Below, piece by piece: positions 26,695 to 38,381 of a DNA stretch of 64,000 nt. The stretch comes from Candidatus Tenderia electrophaga. Its GTDB lineage: Bacteria > Pseudomonadota > Gammaproteobacteria > Tenderiales > Tenderiaceae. The stretch covers positions 1,674,001 through 1,738,000 of the forward strand of contig CP013099.1 of assembly GCA_001447805.1 (NCBI GenBank), given 5' to 3'. Made by a program: the position numbers and the translations under genes. Below the pieces are notes generated by a model, which saw only the letters and a program-made list of their open reading frames with translations, was not told where the DNA came from and did no database searches. How positions within the stretch are numbered: the first letter of the stretch is position 1; each line of letters starts with the position of its first letter.

Positions 26695-27294
26695 GTGTCA
26701 GAGAATTGTTATCAAAGCGGTTTGGATGTCTTGCAGGCGCAGGTGTACGAGATTCTGCGTCAGCATCCCGCCGGAATCCGGGAGTACGATTTGATGGAGG
26801 CACTGGAGCGACGCTGTGTCGGAGGTTTTGGTGCAGCCGCCTTTGCCGATCATCTCTCCATGTTTCAGAGCCATTTTCTGTTGTTTCATTGTCTCTACGT
26901 ATTACGTGATCGCCTGCATGAGCAGGGCAACGCCGGCTTGGATATCCATTGTCTATGCATTCGCCTGCAAGCCTTCAAACCGAGCGACGGTGGGCTGCCA
27001 CAACAGCATGATCCGCTGCGTGACTACTATCTTGACCTCAATAACTTGGCGCATACCGATGCCGCGACGGTGGAACGCTTGATGAGCAGCTTCTGGCGGC
27101 GGATTATCGCCACGGACGACCGGCGGCAGGCGCTGCAACGGCTGGGACTGTCCGACCCGGTGGAGTATGGTGAAATCAAATCCCGCTATCGTCGTCTGGT
27201 GATGGAACACCATCCTGATCGCGGCGGCGATCATGGGCAGCTGCAGTTGATCAACGACGCCATGCGCACGCTGGACAGGATATACGGCCAATAA
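26695..27294 (+). CDS. DnaJ-related co-chaperone-like protein
   Basis: A protein of about 199 residues (214 if a GTG at 26650 is used). I prefer the GTG at 26695, since the longer start lies inside the inverted repeat. The N-terminal part resembles the DnaJ-related domain found beside J-domains in gammaproteobacteria (YDLMEALERR..., FLLFHCLYVLRDRLHEQG). The C-terminal ~55 residues are a J-domain, with YGEIKSRYRRLVMEHHPDRGGDHGQ including the HPD motif that stimulates Hsp70. A terminator follows directly. Confidence 0.75.
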   Translation: MSENCYQSGLDVLQAQVYEILRQHPAGIREYDLMEALERRCVGGFGAAAFADHLSMFQSHFLLFHCLYVLRDRLHEQGNAGLDIHCLCIRLQAFKPSDGGLPQQHDPLRDYYLDLNNLAHTDAATVERLMSSFWRRIIATDDRRQALQRLGLSDPVEYGEIKSRYRRLVMEHHPDRGGDHGQLQLINDAMRTLDRIYGQ

Positions 27295-27318
27295 AAAGGC
27301 AGCCGCGGCTGCCTTTGT
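27295..27318. terminator. Bidirectional terminator between the DnaJ-like gene and the propeller gene
   Basis: A perfect inverted repeat (AAAGGCAGCC at 27295-27304 and its complement at 27307-27316) starts right after the DnaJ-like stop, with A and T runs on its sides. It serves two convergent genes. Confidence 0.8.
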
Positions 27319-27337
27319 GCTACGAGCTCAATCCTGA

Positions 27338-28459
27338 TTATTCGATCGCATACAGATGTTGGTCGAAACTACCGAAGTAAACCACGCCGTTATGGATGGC
27401 GGGCGAGGAATAGATGCGCCCGTCGGTGCGGAACTGCCAACGCAACTTGCCAGTGGGGATCTCCACCGTATAAAAGTGCTTGTCATAACTGCCGAAATAA
27501 ACCAGCTCGCCGTTCACCACCGGCGATGCGCTGACCCAGTCGTGGGTCTTGTACTTCCATACGGTTTGACGTTTCTCCAGGTCGACCGCATAGAGCCGAC
27601 CGTCCTGACTGCCGAAGAACACATGGGTATCGGTCACCGCAGGTGAAGAGGAGATGGCGGCGCGGGCGGCGACAGTCCAACTCTCCTGGCCGGTCTTCAG
27701 GTTGATGGCATAGAGATTACCATCTTCACTGCCGACATACACCGTGTCGCCCTTGACCGCGGGCGAGGAGTACACCGGCGCATTGGTCTTGAAGCGCCAC
27801 ACCTCCTGACCGGTGTCGGCGTTGACGGCATAGACGTAGCCGTCGTGGCTGCCAAAATACAGGATGCCTTGATGCAGAGCGGGTGAGGAATAGATGGCGC
27901 CGCCGGTCTTGAAGCGCCAGCGCTCGGTGGCGGATTCGGTGTTGATGGCATACAGGTGATCGTCGGTGCTGGTAAAGAAGACCGTCTTTTTGTTCGGGTC
28001 GTAGGCCGGCGCGCTGTAGACCGAGCCGCCGGCGGCAAAGCGCCACAACTCTTCGCCGCTGGTCTTATCCAGGGCATAGAAGTTACGGTCATCGCTGCCG
28101 ACGTAGACCACCTCGCCGACGATCAGCGGTGAACCCCCGACCTTGCTCTCGGTCTTGAACTTCCATCGGCTTTGACCGGTCTCGATGTCGACGGCGTAGA
28201 CATAGCCGTCGTGACTGCCGACATACACCGTATCGTCCAGGACCACCGGCGAGGAATTGACCGAATCTTCGGTCTTGAACTTCCATTTGAGTTGTTCCAG
28301 TTGAGCGACACCTTCGGTTTGATAGACGCCGCTATGGTTACTGTCGCCCCGGAACATGGCGATTTGCGGTGCACCGCTGCTGCAGCCGTTGAGTATGGCG
28401 GCCAGCATGGCGGTCAACGACAGCGTGGTGACGTACTTGAACAGTTGTGTGTTTTTCAT
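27338..28459 (-). CDS. PQQ-like beta-propeller lipoprotein
   Basis: A 373-residue lipoprotein made of about eight tandem ~40-residue repeats of the form YVGSHDGYVYAVDIETGQSRWKF, each a blade of a PQQ/BamB-type propeller. ATG 28459 has GGGAGG 7 bases upstream. A lipoprotein signal ends LNGC (about residue 26 of the mature start). It resembles BamB in fold, but it is not in the hisS-bamB-der cluster and the regular, near-identical blades (KFKTE/RFKT) are more uniform than BamB, so a distinct envelope role is likely. Confidence 0.85.
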   Translation of the reverse strand: MKNTQLFKYVTTLSLTAMLAAILNGCSSGAPQIAMFRGDSNHSGVYQTEGVAQLEQLKWKFKTEDSVNSSPVVLDDTVYVGSHDGYVYAVDIETGQSRWKFKTESKVGGSPLIVGEVVYVGSDDRNFYALDKTSGEELWRFAAGGSVYSAPAYDPNKKTVFFTSTDDHLYAINTESATERWRFKTGGAIYSSPALHQGILYFGSHDGYVYAVNADTGQEVWRFKTNAPVYSSPAVKGDTVYVGSEDGNLYAINLKTGQESWTVAARAAISSSPAVTDTHVFFGSQDGRLYAVDLEKRQTVWKYKTHDWVSASPVVNGELVYFGSYDKHFYTVEIPTGKLRWQFRTDGRIYSSPAIHNGVVYFGSFDQHLYAIE

Positions 28460-28553
28460 GTTTTTACCTCCCATGCGTCGATTCTACTAAAAAGAAAAAA
28501 TATTTGCTGGGCCCGTTATAATTCGGGATTTTCGCGATTAACAGGCGCTGGTA

Positions 28554-29879
28554 ATGTTGAATCGATCACGTTTTGCCCATGCCGACGTCTGGCATCTGGC
28601 CGGCCCCATGATTCTTTCCAATCTCACCATTCCGGTGCTGGGCATGGTGGATACGGCGGTGATGGGCCATCTCGGCGAGCCGCACTATCTGGGCGCCGTG
28701 GCCATCGGCGCCTTGATCTTCTCGTTCATCTACTGGGCTTTCGGCTTTTTGCGCATGGGCACGACGGGGCAGATCGCCCAGGCCCATGGCCGCGATAACC
28801 AGGATGAGACGCGCGCCGGCTTTGCGCGCGCCGCGGCGCTGGCCTTGTGTCTGGCACTGTTGGTCATTGTCGTGCAGACGCCGGTGCATTGGCTGGCCAT
28901 GAGCTTGCTCGATGCCAGTGCCGAGGTCGAGCACTACGCCGGCGAATATTTTTTTGTGCGTATCTGGAGCGCGCCAGCGACCTTGCTCAACTACGTCCTG
29001 ATCGGCTGGTTCCTCGGCATGCAGAATGCGCGCGGGCCCTTGTATCTGCTGCTGGTGATCAATATCACCAACATCCTGCTCGACCTGTGGTTCGTGTGGG
29101 GCCTGGGGATGGACGTGGACGGCGTGGCGCTGGCCTCGGTGATCGCCGAATATCTCGGGGTGGGTGTGGGCTTGTGGCTGGTGGCGCGGGAGTTAAAAAA
29201 ATATCCCGGTCGCTGGCGGGCGCAGGAAATTTTGAACCTCGGCCAAGTGCGGCGCATGCTGGTGCTGAATCACAACATCTTCATCCGCACCCTGTGTCTG
29301 ATTTTCAGTTTCGCCTTTTTTACCGCCCAGGGCGCCAAGTTCGGTGATGTGGTACTGGCCGCCAATGCAATATTGCTGAACTTTCAGACTTTCATGGCCT
29401 ATGGCCTGGATGGCTTCGCCCACGCCGCAGAGGCATTGGTGGGCAGGGCGGTGGGTCGTCGCGATCGCGTGCAACTCAGGCGTGCGATTGAGACCGCCGG
29501 GCTGTGGTCCGTGGGGGTGGCGCTGGGGTTTGTGCTGCTGTATGCCGCTTTCGGTGAGGTGCTGATTAACGTGCTCACCGATCTCGAAGCCGTGCGCGAT
29601 AGCGCCTACGAGTTCCTGCCGTGGTTGGTGATCGCGCCGGCCCTGTCGGTATGGAGTTATCTCTTCGACGGTATCTTCATCGGTGCCACCCGCTCCGCCG
29701 AGATGCGCAATACCATGCTGATAGCCACGTTTCTGTGTTATCTGCCCGCCTGGTATGCGCTCCAGCCCTTCGGTAACCACGGCCTGTGGGCGGCGCTGAT
29801 GGTGTTTATGGTCGCCCGCGGTGTGACCATGGCCATCAGTTTTCATATGATGAAAAGGCGCGGCGTGCTCTTAGATTAA
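28554..29879 (+). CDS. MATE-family efflux transporter (DinF-like)
   Basis: A 441-residue inner-membrane transporter with 12 predicted helices. The N-terminus HADVWHLAGPMILSNLTIPVLGMVDTAVMGHLG is the conserved first-helix region of the MATE family, and the internal repeat (about 230-260 on) matches. DinF-type members export organic cations or toxic compounds with proton or sodium. A TATAAT lies at 28517-28522, 31 bases before the ATG. No recognition of a cargo is possible. Confidence 0.9.
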   Translation: MLNRSRFAHADVWHLAGPMILSNLTIPVLGMVDTAVMGHLGEPHYLGAVAIGALIFSFIYWAFGFLRMGTTGQIAQAHGRDNQDETRAGFARAAALALCLALLVIVVQTPVHWLAMSLLDASAEVEHYAGEYFFVRIWSAPATLLNYVLIGWFLGMQNARGPLYLLLVINITNILLDLWFVWGLGMDVDGVALASVIAEYLGVGVGLWLVARELKKYPGRWRAQEILNLGQVRRMLVLNHNIFIRTLCLIFSFAFFTAQGAKFGDVVLAANAILLNFQTFMAYGLDGFAHAAEALVGRAVGRRDRVQLRRAIETAGLWSVGVALGFVLLYAAFGEVLINVLTDLEAVRDSAYEFLPWLVIAPALSVWSYLFDGIFIGATRSAEMRNTMLIATFLCYLPAWYALQPFGNHGLWAALMVFMVARGVTMAISFHMMKRRGVLLD

Positions 29880-29990
29880 GTCTCAGATTTCGGGTAAAAT
29901 GGGTGCCCAGCCTAACCGCCACACTTGACTCAGGGGCGCTGGGAAGATGCGTATTCGCCACTAATAACCAACTCGTAAAAAATACCCGTC

Positions 29991-32143
<2,153 letters not shown>

Positions 32144-32147
<4 letters not shown>

Positions 32148-32521
32148 GACAGTTTGTCCTTGAGTGAGATTTCCACTCTTTGTTCCTGAGGCGGGGCGTC
32201 GTTCTTGACCGCCGCGGCAATGTCGCTCATGCGGCGGACGCAGGTGTTGCCCAGTTTGATGATGTCTACACCGGTGGCGAGAAAGGTCTCGATCAACTTA
32301 GGGATCTTGGACAGATACAGCCCTAAGGCAGCGATGATGATCAGGGCGATCACAGTGGATGTAATGGGCCCGAAGGCGCCGCTGAAAAAGTCGGTCAGAT
32401 TGACCCACAGCGCCAGCGGTATGAGTGAAGCGCAGCCGTACCAGAGAAACACCACAAAGGTAAAAAACAGCAATACCAGGAATTGCAGAAAGCGGACCAG
32501 CGCAATATCGATAGTCTTCAT
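32144..32521 (-). CDS. Small inner-membrane protein of unknown function
   Basis: A 125-residue protein with two to three hydrophobic segments (about residues 13-45 and 55-72) followed by a soluble tail that includes [23 protein letters not shown] do not recognise the family. It overlaps the end of the convergent ygiQ gene by 4 bases. Length and charge pattern suggest an inner-membrane protein with a cytoplasmic C-terminus. Confidence 0.55.
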
Positions 32522-32669
32522 AAATTTATTTCCTTCCCGTTTGATTCAAAATCTCCCCCCCGCCAATTTTCGAGCGCGGACCTACGATCTTGGCATACAA
32601 GCAGATGACTGACAAGCGCGGCCACTGCGCCGCTGGGGATTGTATAACGTATTGAATAACTGTTATTTT

Positions 32670-33749
32670 TTATTCAATTTTTAAATGACGGCAAAGCACG
32701 GCGAGGGCCTGCTCCAGTCCCGCGGTCGGCGCCTGGGGGTGGACCGGTTGGCGCAATAGCCAGCTCAGTTCGGCACCGAACTCACCTTGGCTAAACTGCC
32801 GGCGCGAGATGGCGCGACTGGGCAGGTGGCGCTCCAGCCAGCGACACAGATAGCGGTGTTCAGGCCAGTCGGGACGCTCCACATACAGCACCGGCGTGCG
32901 ATTGAAGGCCGCCTCGGTAAAGGCGCCGTAGCCCGGTTTGGTCAATAGGGCATCCGCGGAACGGAGCATGTCGATAAAGTCCATTTCCGCCGTTGACAGG
33001 GACGAGATATCATCCCGCTGCGCTGACGCTATGTCCGGTATCAGATAGTGGACGTTGTCGAGTCGAGGCCAGTTGGCGACATCCATTTCCGTCTTGATGC
33101 CGCCCATGGTGGCCAGTACCAGTTTGGTCTGCGATGGGACACCTAAGGATCGCAGTAGCTCATGGCGGTGCATGCGGCCACGCTCGGCGATGGGGCCGAC
33201 CGTCTCGCTGTCCAGCCCGGCCATAGGCATGGCCGGTTCGCTGCGGATGAAGGCGTCTGCGCTGCGGTAGGCGGCCAGCATTTGCTGATAGATTGCGTGC
33301 TGGTCGGGGAAATGATGATGAAAGATCTCGGCCCAATTGAGACAGCCGAAGGCCACGCTGGGCAGGCCGAGCTGGGCGGCGGCGGCCAGGGGCAGATAGG
33401 CGATGTTGGTGAGCAGGGCGTCGGCGTTCAGCTTGACCAAGGATGCGGTCTCGGCCTTGATTCTGCCCACCCAGTCCTGATGAAAATCGCGGTAGCGTTG
33501 TAGGCTTGCGTCCATGTCCACTGCAAAGGCGTCGCGATTTACCATGCCGAAGTCGGTTTCATTGGCCAGATGCTGAAACGGCATATGGAACTTGCGCTGC
33601 AGGAACGGCAGCGCCACGGCGCTCTGAATGGTGATGCTAAGTGTTGGCTGCAGCGCGTAAAGCGCATTGACCAAGGGTGCGGTCATGGCGGCATGGCCGT
33701 AACCGTGAGCGGAGATGACGACGAGCAGATGTTTGTTATTCACGCGCAT
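32670..33749 (-). CDS. GT-B glycosyltransferase-like protein
   Basis: A 359-residue protein, started at ATG 33749 because the glycine loop LLVVISAHGYGHAAM then falls at residues 8-22, as in MurG-like GT-B enzymes. The C-terminal half holds DALLTKPGYGAFTEAAFNRTPVLYV, which matches the nucleotide-sugar-binding motif (GxGxxxEAxxxxxPvl). It resembles the GT-like N-domain linked to L-arabinokinase-type kinases in other organisms, but there is no kinase part. It is divergent from the TSUP permease by about 48 bases. Substrate unknown. Confidence 0.65.
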   Translation of the reverse strand: MRVNNKHLLVVISAHGYGHAAMTAPLVNALYALQPTLSITIQSAVALPFLQRKFHMPFQHLANETDFGMVNRDAFAVDMDASLQRYRDFHQDWVGRIKAETASLVKLNADALLTNIAYLPLAAAAQLGLPSVAFGCLNWAEIFHHHFPDQHAIYQQMLAAYRSADAFIRSEPAMPMAGLDSETVGPIAERGRMHRHELLRSLGVPSQTKLVLATMGGIKTEMDVANWPRLDNVHYLIPDIASAQRDDISSLSTAEMDFIDMLRSADALLTKPGYGAFTEAAFNRTPVLYVERPDWPEHRYLCRWLERHLPSRAISRRQFSQGEFGAELSWLLRQPVHPQAPTAGLEQALAVLCRHLKIE

Positions 33750-33797
33750 GGCACTATGGTAGCGTGAACCGATCACAACAATCTCGCCCCTAAGCAT

Positions 33798-34595
33798 ATG
33801 CTGGATGCCATTGTTATTTATCTGCTGCTCGGCTGCGCCGTTGGCTTGAGCGCCGGCCTGCTGGGCGTGGGCGGCGGTTTGATCATCGTGCCGGTACTGG
33901 TGGTGGCGTTTCAGATGCAGGATATGCAGAGCAGCACTATCATGCATTTGGCGCTGGGGACCTCCCTGGCAAGTATTGTCATGACCGCTATCTCGGCGGT
34001 ACTGGCCCATCAGCGCCGCGGCGCAGTGGTGTGGCACATCGTGTACGGGCTGGCCGGCGGCATGTTGTTGGGTAGTCTGCTGGGGGCGGTCATCGCGGAT
34101 CAGCTCAGCAGTTCCGTATTGCAGCGCGTTTTTGCTTTGGTTGAATTCGTTATCGCCATCTACATGATGGCCGGTGCCCCTGCGGTGCGCCGCGCAATGA
34201 CAGTCGCTATCCAGCGCTTGGAGCTGTTACTCGCGGGCGCTGGCATAGGTGCCGTTTCCGCCCTGCTCGGCATCGGCGGCGGCACCCTGACGGTCCCGTA
34301 TTTGTGCTGGCGCGGCCGTGATATTCACCAGGCGGTGGCGGTGTCCGCGGCGTGTGGTCTACCCATCGCCCTGTCGGGGGCACTGGGTTATCTGCTGACT
34401 GGGTTGGATGAGATCCACCTGCCGCCCCTGGCGACAGGATTTATCTATTGGCCGGCGGTAGGCGGTATCGCAGCTACCAGCCTGCTCTTTGCCCCCCTGG
34501 GGGCGCGTTTGGCACATGCGCTGCCGGTCACGCAATTGAAACGTGTGTTTGGTTCGGTGTTGCTGCTGATCGCCGTCTCCATGTTTGTAATATAA
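33798..34595 (+). CDS. TSUP/TauE-SafE family anion exporter
   Basis: A 265-residue membrane protein with about eight helices. It carries two copies of the family repeat: GLSAGLLGVGGGLIIVPVL near residues 16-34 and GAVSALLGIGGGTLTVPYL near 153-171. Members export sulfite, sulfoacetate or other organosulfur anions. The context (no sulfur genes nearby) does not show the substrate. Gap 34596-34792 contains an operator-like palindrome and no gene. Confidence 0.88.
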   Translation: MLDAIVIYLLLGCAVGLSAGLLGVGGGLIIVPVLVVAFQMQDMQSSTIMHLALGTSLASIVMTAISAVLAHQRRGAVVWHIVYGLAGGMLLGSLLGAVIADQLSSSVLQRVFALVEFVIAIYMMAGAPAVRRAMTVAIQRLELLLAGAGIGAVSALLGIGGGTLTVPYLCWRGRDIHQAVAVSAACGLPIALSGALGYLLTGLDEIHLPPLATGFIYWPAVGGIAATSLLFAPLGARLAHALPVTQLKRVFGSVLLLIAVSMFVI

Positions 34596-34690
34596 ATATA
34601 AAACATGTAGTTATAGATGTTTATTTAGGCTGTTTGTTATTGTTGTTGCGATCCCGTTCTGATCTCTTTTGTTCGCCGGATGCCATTTTT

Positions 34691-34704
34691 GTGAACCGGT
34701 TCAC
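34691..34704. promoter_or_regulatory. 14-base perfect palindrome (operator candidate)
   Basis: GTGAACCGGTTCAC is a perfect palindrome with a central CCGG, upstream of the Sel1 gene by about 88 bases. It resembles operators of LacI/GalR or GntR-type regulators, but no such regulator is in the window. Confidence 0.45.
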
Positions 34705-34792
34705 GGAATACATCTTTATATAAGGCTACAAATGTGACGTGGGTATTTCCCTTGAATATGAACTTAAGCGTTAAAAGGTTAAGGAGAGCAAC

Positions 34793-35182
34793 ATGTTGAC
34801 CAAAGTGCGTTGGAATCTGGTGGCGGTGGCCATGGCGGTGTCGGGGATGTTTTCTACGGCCCAGGCGGCGGGTGAGATGGCGAACAGTTTCGATGCCGCG
34901 GCCATCGGGAATTTCAAACAAGCCGTGACCATTTGGGAAGATCTGGCTGCGGAAGGCGATCCCCAGGCGCAGTTTAATCTGGGCCTGATGTATCACGGCG
35001 GTTTGGGCCTGCCGCGTAACGAACACAAGGCCGTTACCCTGTATCAGAAGGCCGCTGAAGGCGGCTATTCTCCGGCACAGGCGTATCTGGTGGTCGGCTA
35101 TCAAGAGGGCTGGTTCGGACTGTCCCAGGACCCTGGCAAGGCCTATTACTGGCGCGGTCTGCTGGATGATGATCTCAAATAA
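34793..35182 (+). CDS. Exported Sel1-repeat protein
   Basis: A 129-residue protein with a signal peptide (about residues 1-25, ending AQAA) and two to three Sel1-like helical repeats in the mature part, for example AQFNLGLMYHGGLGLPRNEHKAVTLYQKAAEGGY. Sel1 proteins act as protein interaction scaffolds, here in the periplasm. A good ribosome site (AAGGAG) precedes the ATG and a strong terminator follows, so it is a single-gene unit. Confidence 0.8.
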   Translation: MLTKVRWNLVAVAMAVSGMFSTAQAAGEMANSFDAAAIGNFKQAVTIWEDLAAEGDPQAQFNLGLMYHGGLGLPRNEHKAVTLYQKAAEGGYSPAQAYLVVGYQEGWFGLSQDPGKAYYWRGLLDDDLK

Positions 35183-35207
35183 AGCGATAGCAAACAGTCA
35201 CTAAGCG

Positions 35208-35231
35208 AAGGGAGGCGCGGCCTCCCTTTTT
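35208..35231 (+). terminator. Intrinsic terminator after the Sel1 gene
   Basis: A 9-base inverted repeat (35208-35216 with 35220-35228), loop GCG, then a T run to 35231. Confidence 0.85.
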
Positions 35232-35318
35232 CGTTGTCGGAAATATCCGCTGTCAAGTATGGGCAAGTGCACTAATTTTGGTATTATCTACCAGTAATCA
35301 GTTGAAAGTGGAGGGATT

Positions 35319-35777
35319 ATGGTCGCAACAACTGAAATGCCGCGCACCGATCGACGCCGGTCGATGGTGATGATTCAGCGGCTGGTCGGCGCCAGAACGG
35401 AAATGCTGTCGCTGTATACCATGCTGGCGAAACAAAAACCGTTTGGCGATATTTCCGACGTGCAAATGCTGTTACAGGAATTTTGCCAATCATTGGTTGA
35501 TTACACCGCCAACGCCCATTTCCAACTTTATCGCTATTTCGCCGAAAACAACGAGCGCCGCAAAGAGATCTACGATGTGGCCACCAATATTTATCCCGAC
35601 ATCCTGGATAGCACCAACACCATTCTGGATTTTAATGACAAGTATGATTGCAGCGATCAGTGTTCGCGTTTTAACAATTTGGAAAGCGACCTCTCCCGCC
35701 TCGGCGAAATTCTGGCCGATCGTATCGAATTGGAAGACAGACTGATCACCGCATTCGGGTACAACCTCGATAACTGA
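35319..35777 (+). CDS. rsd: Rsd/AlgQ anti-sigma-70 regulator
   Basis: A 152-residue all-helical protein of the Rsd/AlgQ family, which sequesters sigma-70 and so favours alternative sigma factors in stationary phase. Recognisable segments include RRSMVMIQRLVGARTEMLSLY near residues 14-34 and LLQEFCQSLVDYTANAHFQLY near 51-71. GGAGG precedes the ATG. It stands alone between two terminators, near relA and hpf, which also act in stationary phase. The choice between Rsd and AlgQ names is a matter of lineage. Confidence 0.88.
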   Translation: MVATTEMPRTDRRRSMVMIQRLVGARTEMLSLYTMLAKQKPFGDISDVQMLLQEFCQSLVDYTANAHFQLYRYFAENNERRKEIYDVATNIYPDILDSTNTILDFNDKYDCSDQCSRFNNLESDLSRLGEILADRIELEDRLITAFGYNLDN

Positions 35778-35806
35778 CATTTGTCTTAAACCAGACCGTC
35801 ATAAGG

Positions 35807-35834
35807 CCTGCACTCCGCTGCGGGCTTTTTTTTA
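35807..35834 (+). terminator. Intrinsic terminator after rsd
   Basis: A 7-pair stem (35807-35813 with 35820-35826, one G-T pair), loop CTCCGC, then eight T residues. Confidence 0.8.
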
Positions 35835-35930
35835 AGTTGCCGCTGGGTAGACCTATATCCGGTCGTGGTCGGAGATACGTTATTATTAACTCGAGAATAA
35901 GAATATTCCGGCGTTGTCATAAAGGGAATC

Positions 35931-38369
35931 ATGATGAGTAATATAAAGCCGTTGCAGGCACAGGCATTGTTTCAGGCCTGCGATCCGTCTCAATTCGATT
36001 TCGATTCCACCGCCGAGCTCGATGACCTGAGCGAAGTAATCGGACAGGCCCGGGCCCTGGAGGCCATCCATTTCGGCATGGGTATCAAAAAGAAAGGGTA
36101 TAACATTTTTGCCCTGGGGCCGGCCGGTACGGGCAAGCACAATGTGGTGACCCACCTGCTGAAGCAACAGGCCTCCAGCGAAGCAGCGCCCTGTGACTGG
36201 TGTTACGTCAACAACTTCGATGCCCCGCACAAACCCATCGCACTTGGTTTGCCTCCGGGCACGGGGCGCAAGCTGCACGATGATATGAAACAGTTGGTGG
36301 AAGAGTTACGCGCCGCCATTCCGGCGCTGTTCGAGGGCGATGAATATCGCGCCAGCATTCATGAACTGGAAGAAGAGCTGAAGAACCAGCAGGAGCGCGC
36401 CATTGATGAAGTCCGCCAGGCGGCGCAGCAAAAAAGCATCGCGCTGATCCGCACCCCCAACGGCTTTGCCTTTGCCCCCGCGCGCGACGACGAGGTGATC
36501 GATCCTAAGGAATTCAAGAAGCTGCCGGACGACGTTAAACACAAGTTCGAGGCCGAGATCGCGGAATTGCAGGAGGCGCTGGAGCATATCCTGCGCATGG
36601 CTCCCCAATGGCGTCGTGAGGCGCGCGAGAGGATCAAGCAGCTTAATGCCGAGTTGGCCATGTCGGCGGTGGGGCATCTGATTGACGAACTGCGCGAGCA
36701 TTACCAAGATCAGGATGAAGTGCTGAAGTACCTCGACAGCGTACAAGAAGACGTGATCGCCAACGTGGATGATTTTCGCCGCGGTGAAGAAGAGGACGCC
36801 CAAGTCGTTATCGGCCCCAACCACAGCGGCGGCTCGTTTCGTCGATATCAAGTCAATGTCCTCGTCGATCACAGCGATAGCCAAGGTGCACCGGTGGTTT
36901 ACGAGGACAATCCCACCTATCAGAACCTGATTGGGCGGGTGGAACATATGGCCATGATGGGCGCCCTGATCACCGACTTTACCCTCATCAAACCGGGCGC
37001 TCTGCACCGCGCCAATAACGGTTATTTGGTGCTGGAGGTCTACAAGCTGTTTCAACACCCCTTCAGTTGGGAGGCGATCAAACGTACGTTGCGCTCGGGT
37101 GAAATATGCATCGGTTCGTTGGAACAAATGCTCAGCCTGGTTAGCACCGTATCCCTGGAGCCGGAACCCGTGCCGCTCAATGTCAAAGTGGTATTGGTGG
37201 GAGACCGCATGCTGTACTACCTGTTGTATCAGCTCGATCCCGAATTTCAGGAACTGTTCAAAGTGGCGGCCGACTTCGATGACCAGATGGAGCGCAGCAC
37301 GGAAAGCCAGCAGCTCTACGCCCACCTGATCGCTACCCTGGCCAAGAAGGATAAGCTGCGTCCGTTCGACCGTAGCGGGGTGGCGCGCGTCATCGAGCAT
37401 AGTGCCCGGGTCAGTGAAAACGCAGCCAAGCTCACCACCCACATGCGCAGTATCTGTGACCTGCTGTGCGAGGCGGATTATTGGGCCGATCAGCACGGCC
37501 GCGAATTGGTCAACGCCGAAGACGTGCAGGCCGCCATCAGCGCTCAGATCCACCGCGGCAGTCGCATGAAGGAGCGTCTGCATGAGCATATTCAGCGCGG
37601 TATCCTATTGATCGACAGCAGCGGCACGGCCGCAGGTCAGGTCAATGGACTGTCGGTGATCGATCTGGGTAATATCTCCTTCGGCGTGCCGACCCGCATC
37701 ACCGCCCGCGTGCGTATGGGCGACGGCGATGTGCTGGATATAGAGCGCGAGGTCGATCTAGGCGGGCCGCTGCATTCCAAAGGCGTGCTGATCCTGGCCG
37801 GATTCCTCGGCGCCCGCTTCGCCAAGGAGTGTCCACTGGCCCTGAGCGCCAGCCTGGTGTTTGAACAATCCTACGGCGAGATCGAGGGCGACAGCGCCTC
37901 CTCGGCGGAACTCTATGCCCTGTTGTCGGCCTTATCCGGCGTGCCCATCAAACAGGGTTTCGCCGTCACCGGTTCGGTCAATCAACACGGTCAGGTGCAG
38001 GCCATCGGCGGCGTCAATGAGAAGATTGAAGGTTTTTTCGATGTCTGCAGCGAGCGCGGTTTGAACGGCGAGCAGGGCGTATTGATTCCACCCAGCAATG
38101 TCGGCGACTTGATGCTGCGCCGGGATGTTATCGCGGCGGCGGAGCAGGGCAAGTTTCATATCTATGCCGTCGAGACCATCGACCAGGGTATCGAGCTGCT
38201 CACCGGTGTGCCCGCCGGTGTGCCGGATGCCGAGGGCAATTACCCGCATGGCAGCATCAATCACAAGGTGGCGCAGCAATTGCTGAAATTCGCCGAGATC
38301 CGCCACGAGTTCGGTGACTTGAAAAAGGATCACGACGATGGCGCCCACCACGACAAGGATGATGATTAG
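35931..38369 (+). CDS. Lon-family ATP-dependent protease (YcbZ/LonB-like)
   Basis: An 812-residue protease distinct from canonical Lon. The N-terminal part has Walker A GPAGTGKH at residues 63-70 inside the AAA_32 domain, with a long coiled insertion (about 110-250). The C-terminal S16 domain has the catalytic dyad: Ser655 in EGDSASSAE and Lys698 in GGVNEKIEGFF, exactly 43 residues apart as in Lon. Two ATG codons lie at 35931 and 35934. The acidic/histidine-rich tail (DDGAHHDKDDD) is unusual. It probably degrades unfolded or regulatory proteins; relA follows 12 bases later. Confidence 0.9.
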   Translation: MMSNIKPLQAQALFQACDPSQFDFDSTAELDDLSEVIGQARALEAIHFGMGIKKKGYNIFALGPAGTGKHNVVTHLLKQQASSEAAPCDWCYVNNFDAPHKPIALGLPPGTGRKLHDDMKQLVEELRAAIPALFEGDEYRASIHELEEELKNQQERAIDEVRQAAQQKSIALIRTPNGFAFAPARDDEVIDPKEFKKLPDDVKHKFEAEIAELQEALEHILRMAPQWRREARERIKQLNAELAMSAVGHLIDELREHYQDQDEVLKYLDSVQEDVIANVDDFRRGEEEDAQVVIGPNHSGGSFRRYQVNVLVDHSDSQGAPVVYEDNPTYQNLIGRVEHMAMMGALITDFTLIKPGALHRANNGYLVLEVYKLFQHPFSWEAIKRTLRSGEICIGSLEQMLSLVSTVSLEPEPVPLNVKVVLVGDRMLYYLLYQLDPEFQELFKVAADFDDQMERSTESQQLYAHLIATLAKKDKLRPFDRSGVARVIEHSARVSENAAKLTTHMRSICDLLCEADYWADQHGRELVNAEDVQAAISAQIHRGSRMKERLHEHIQRGILLIDSSGTAAGQVNGLSVIDLGNISFGVPTRITARVRMGDGDVLDIEREVDLGGPLHSKGVLILAGFLGARFAKECPLALSASLVFEQSYGEIEGDSASSAELYALLSALSGVPIKQGFAVTGSVNQHGQVQAIGGVNEKIEGFFDVCSERGLNGEQGVLIPPSNVGDLMLRRDVIAAAEQGKFHIYAVETIDQGIELLTGVPAGVPDAEGNYPHGSINHKVAQQLLKFAEIRHEFGDLKKDHDDGAHHDKDDD

Positions 38370-38381
38370 AAGTAGTCAGCT

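Noticed and set aside
27338-28459. Propeller lipoprotein as BamB
   Set aside because: It is not in the hisS-bamB-der context and its blades are more uniform than in BamB.
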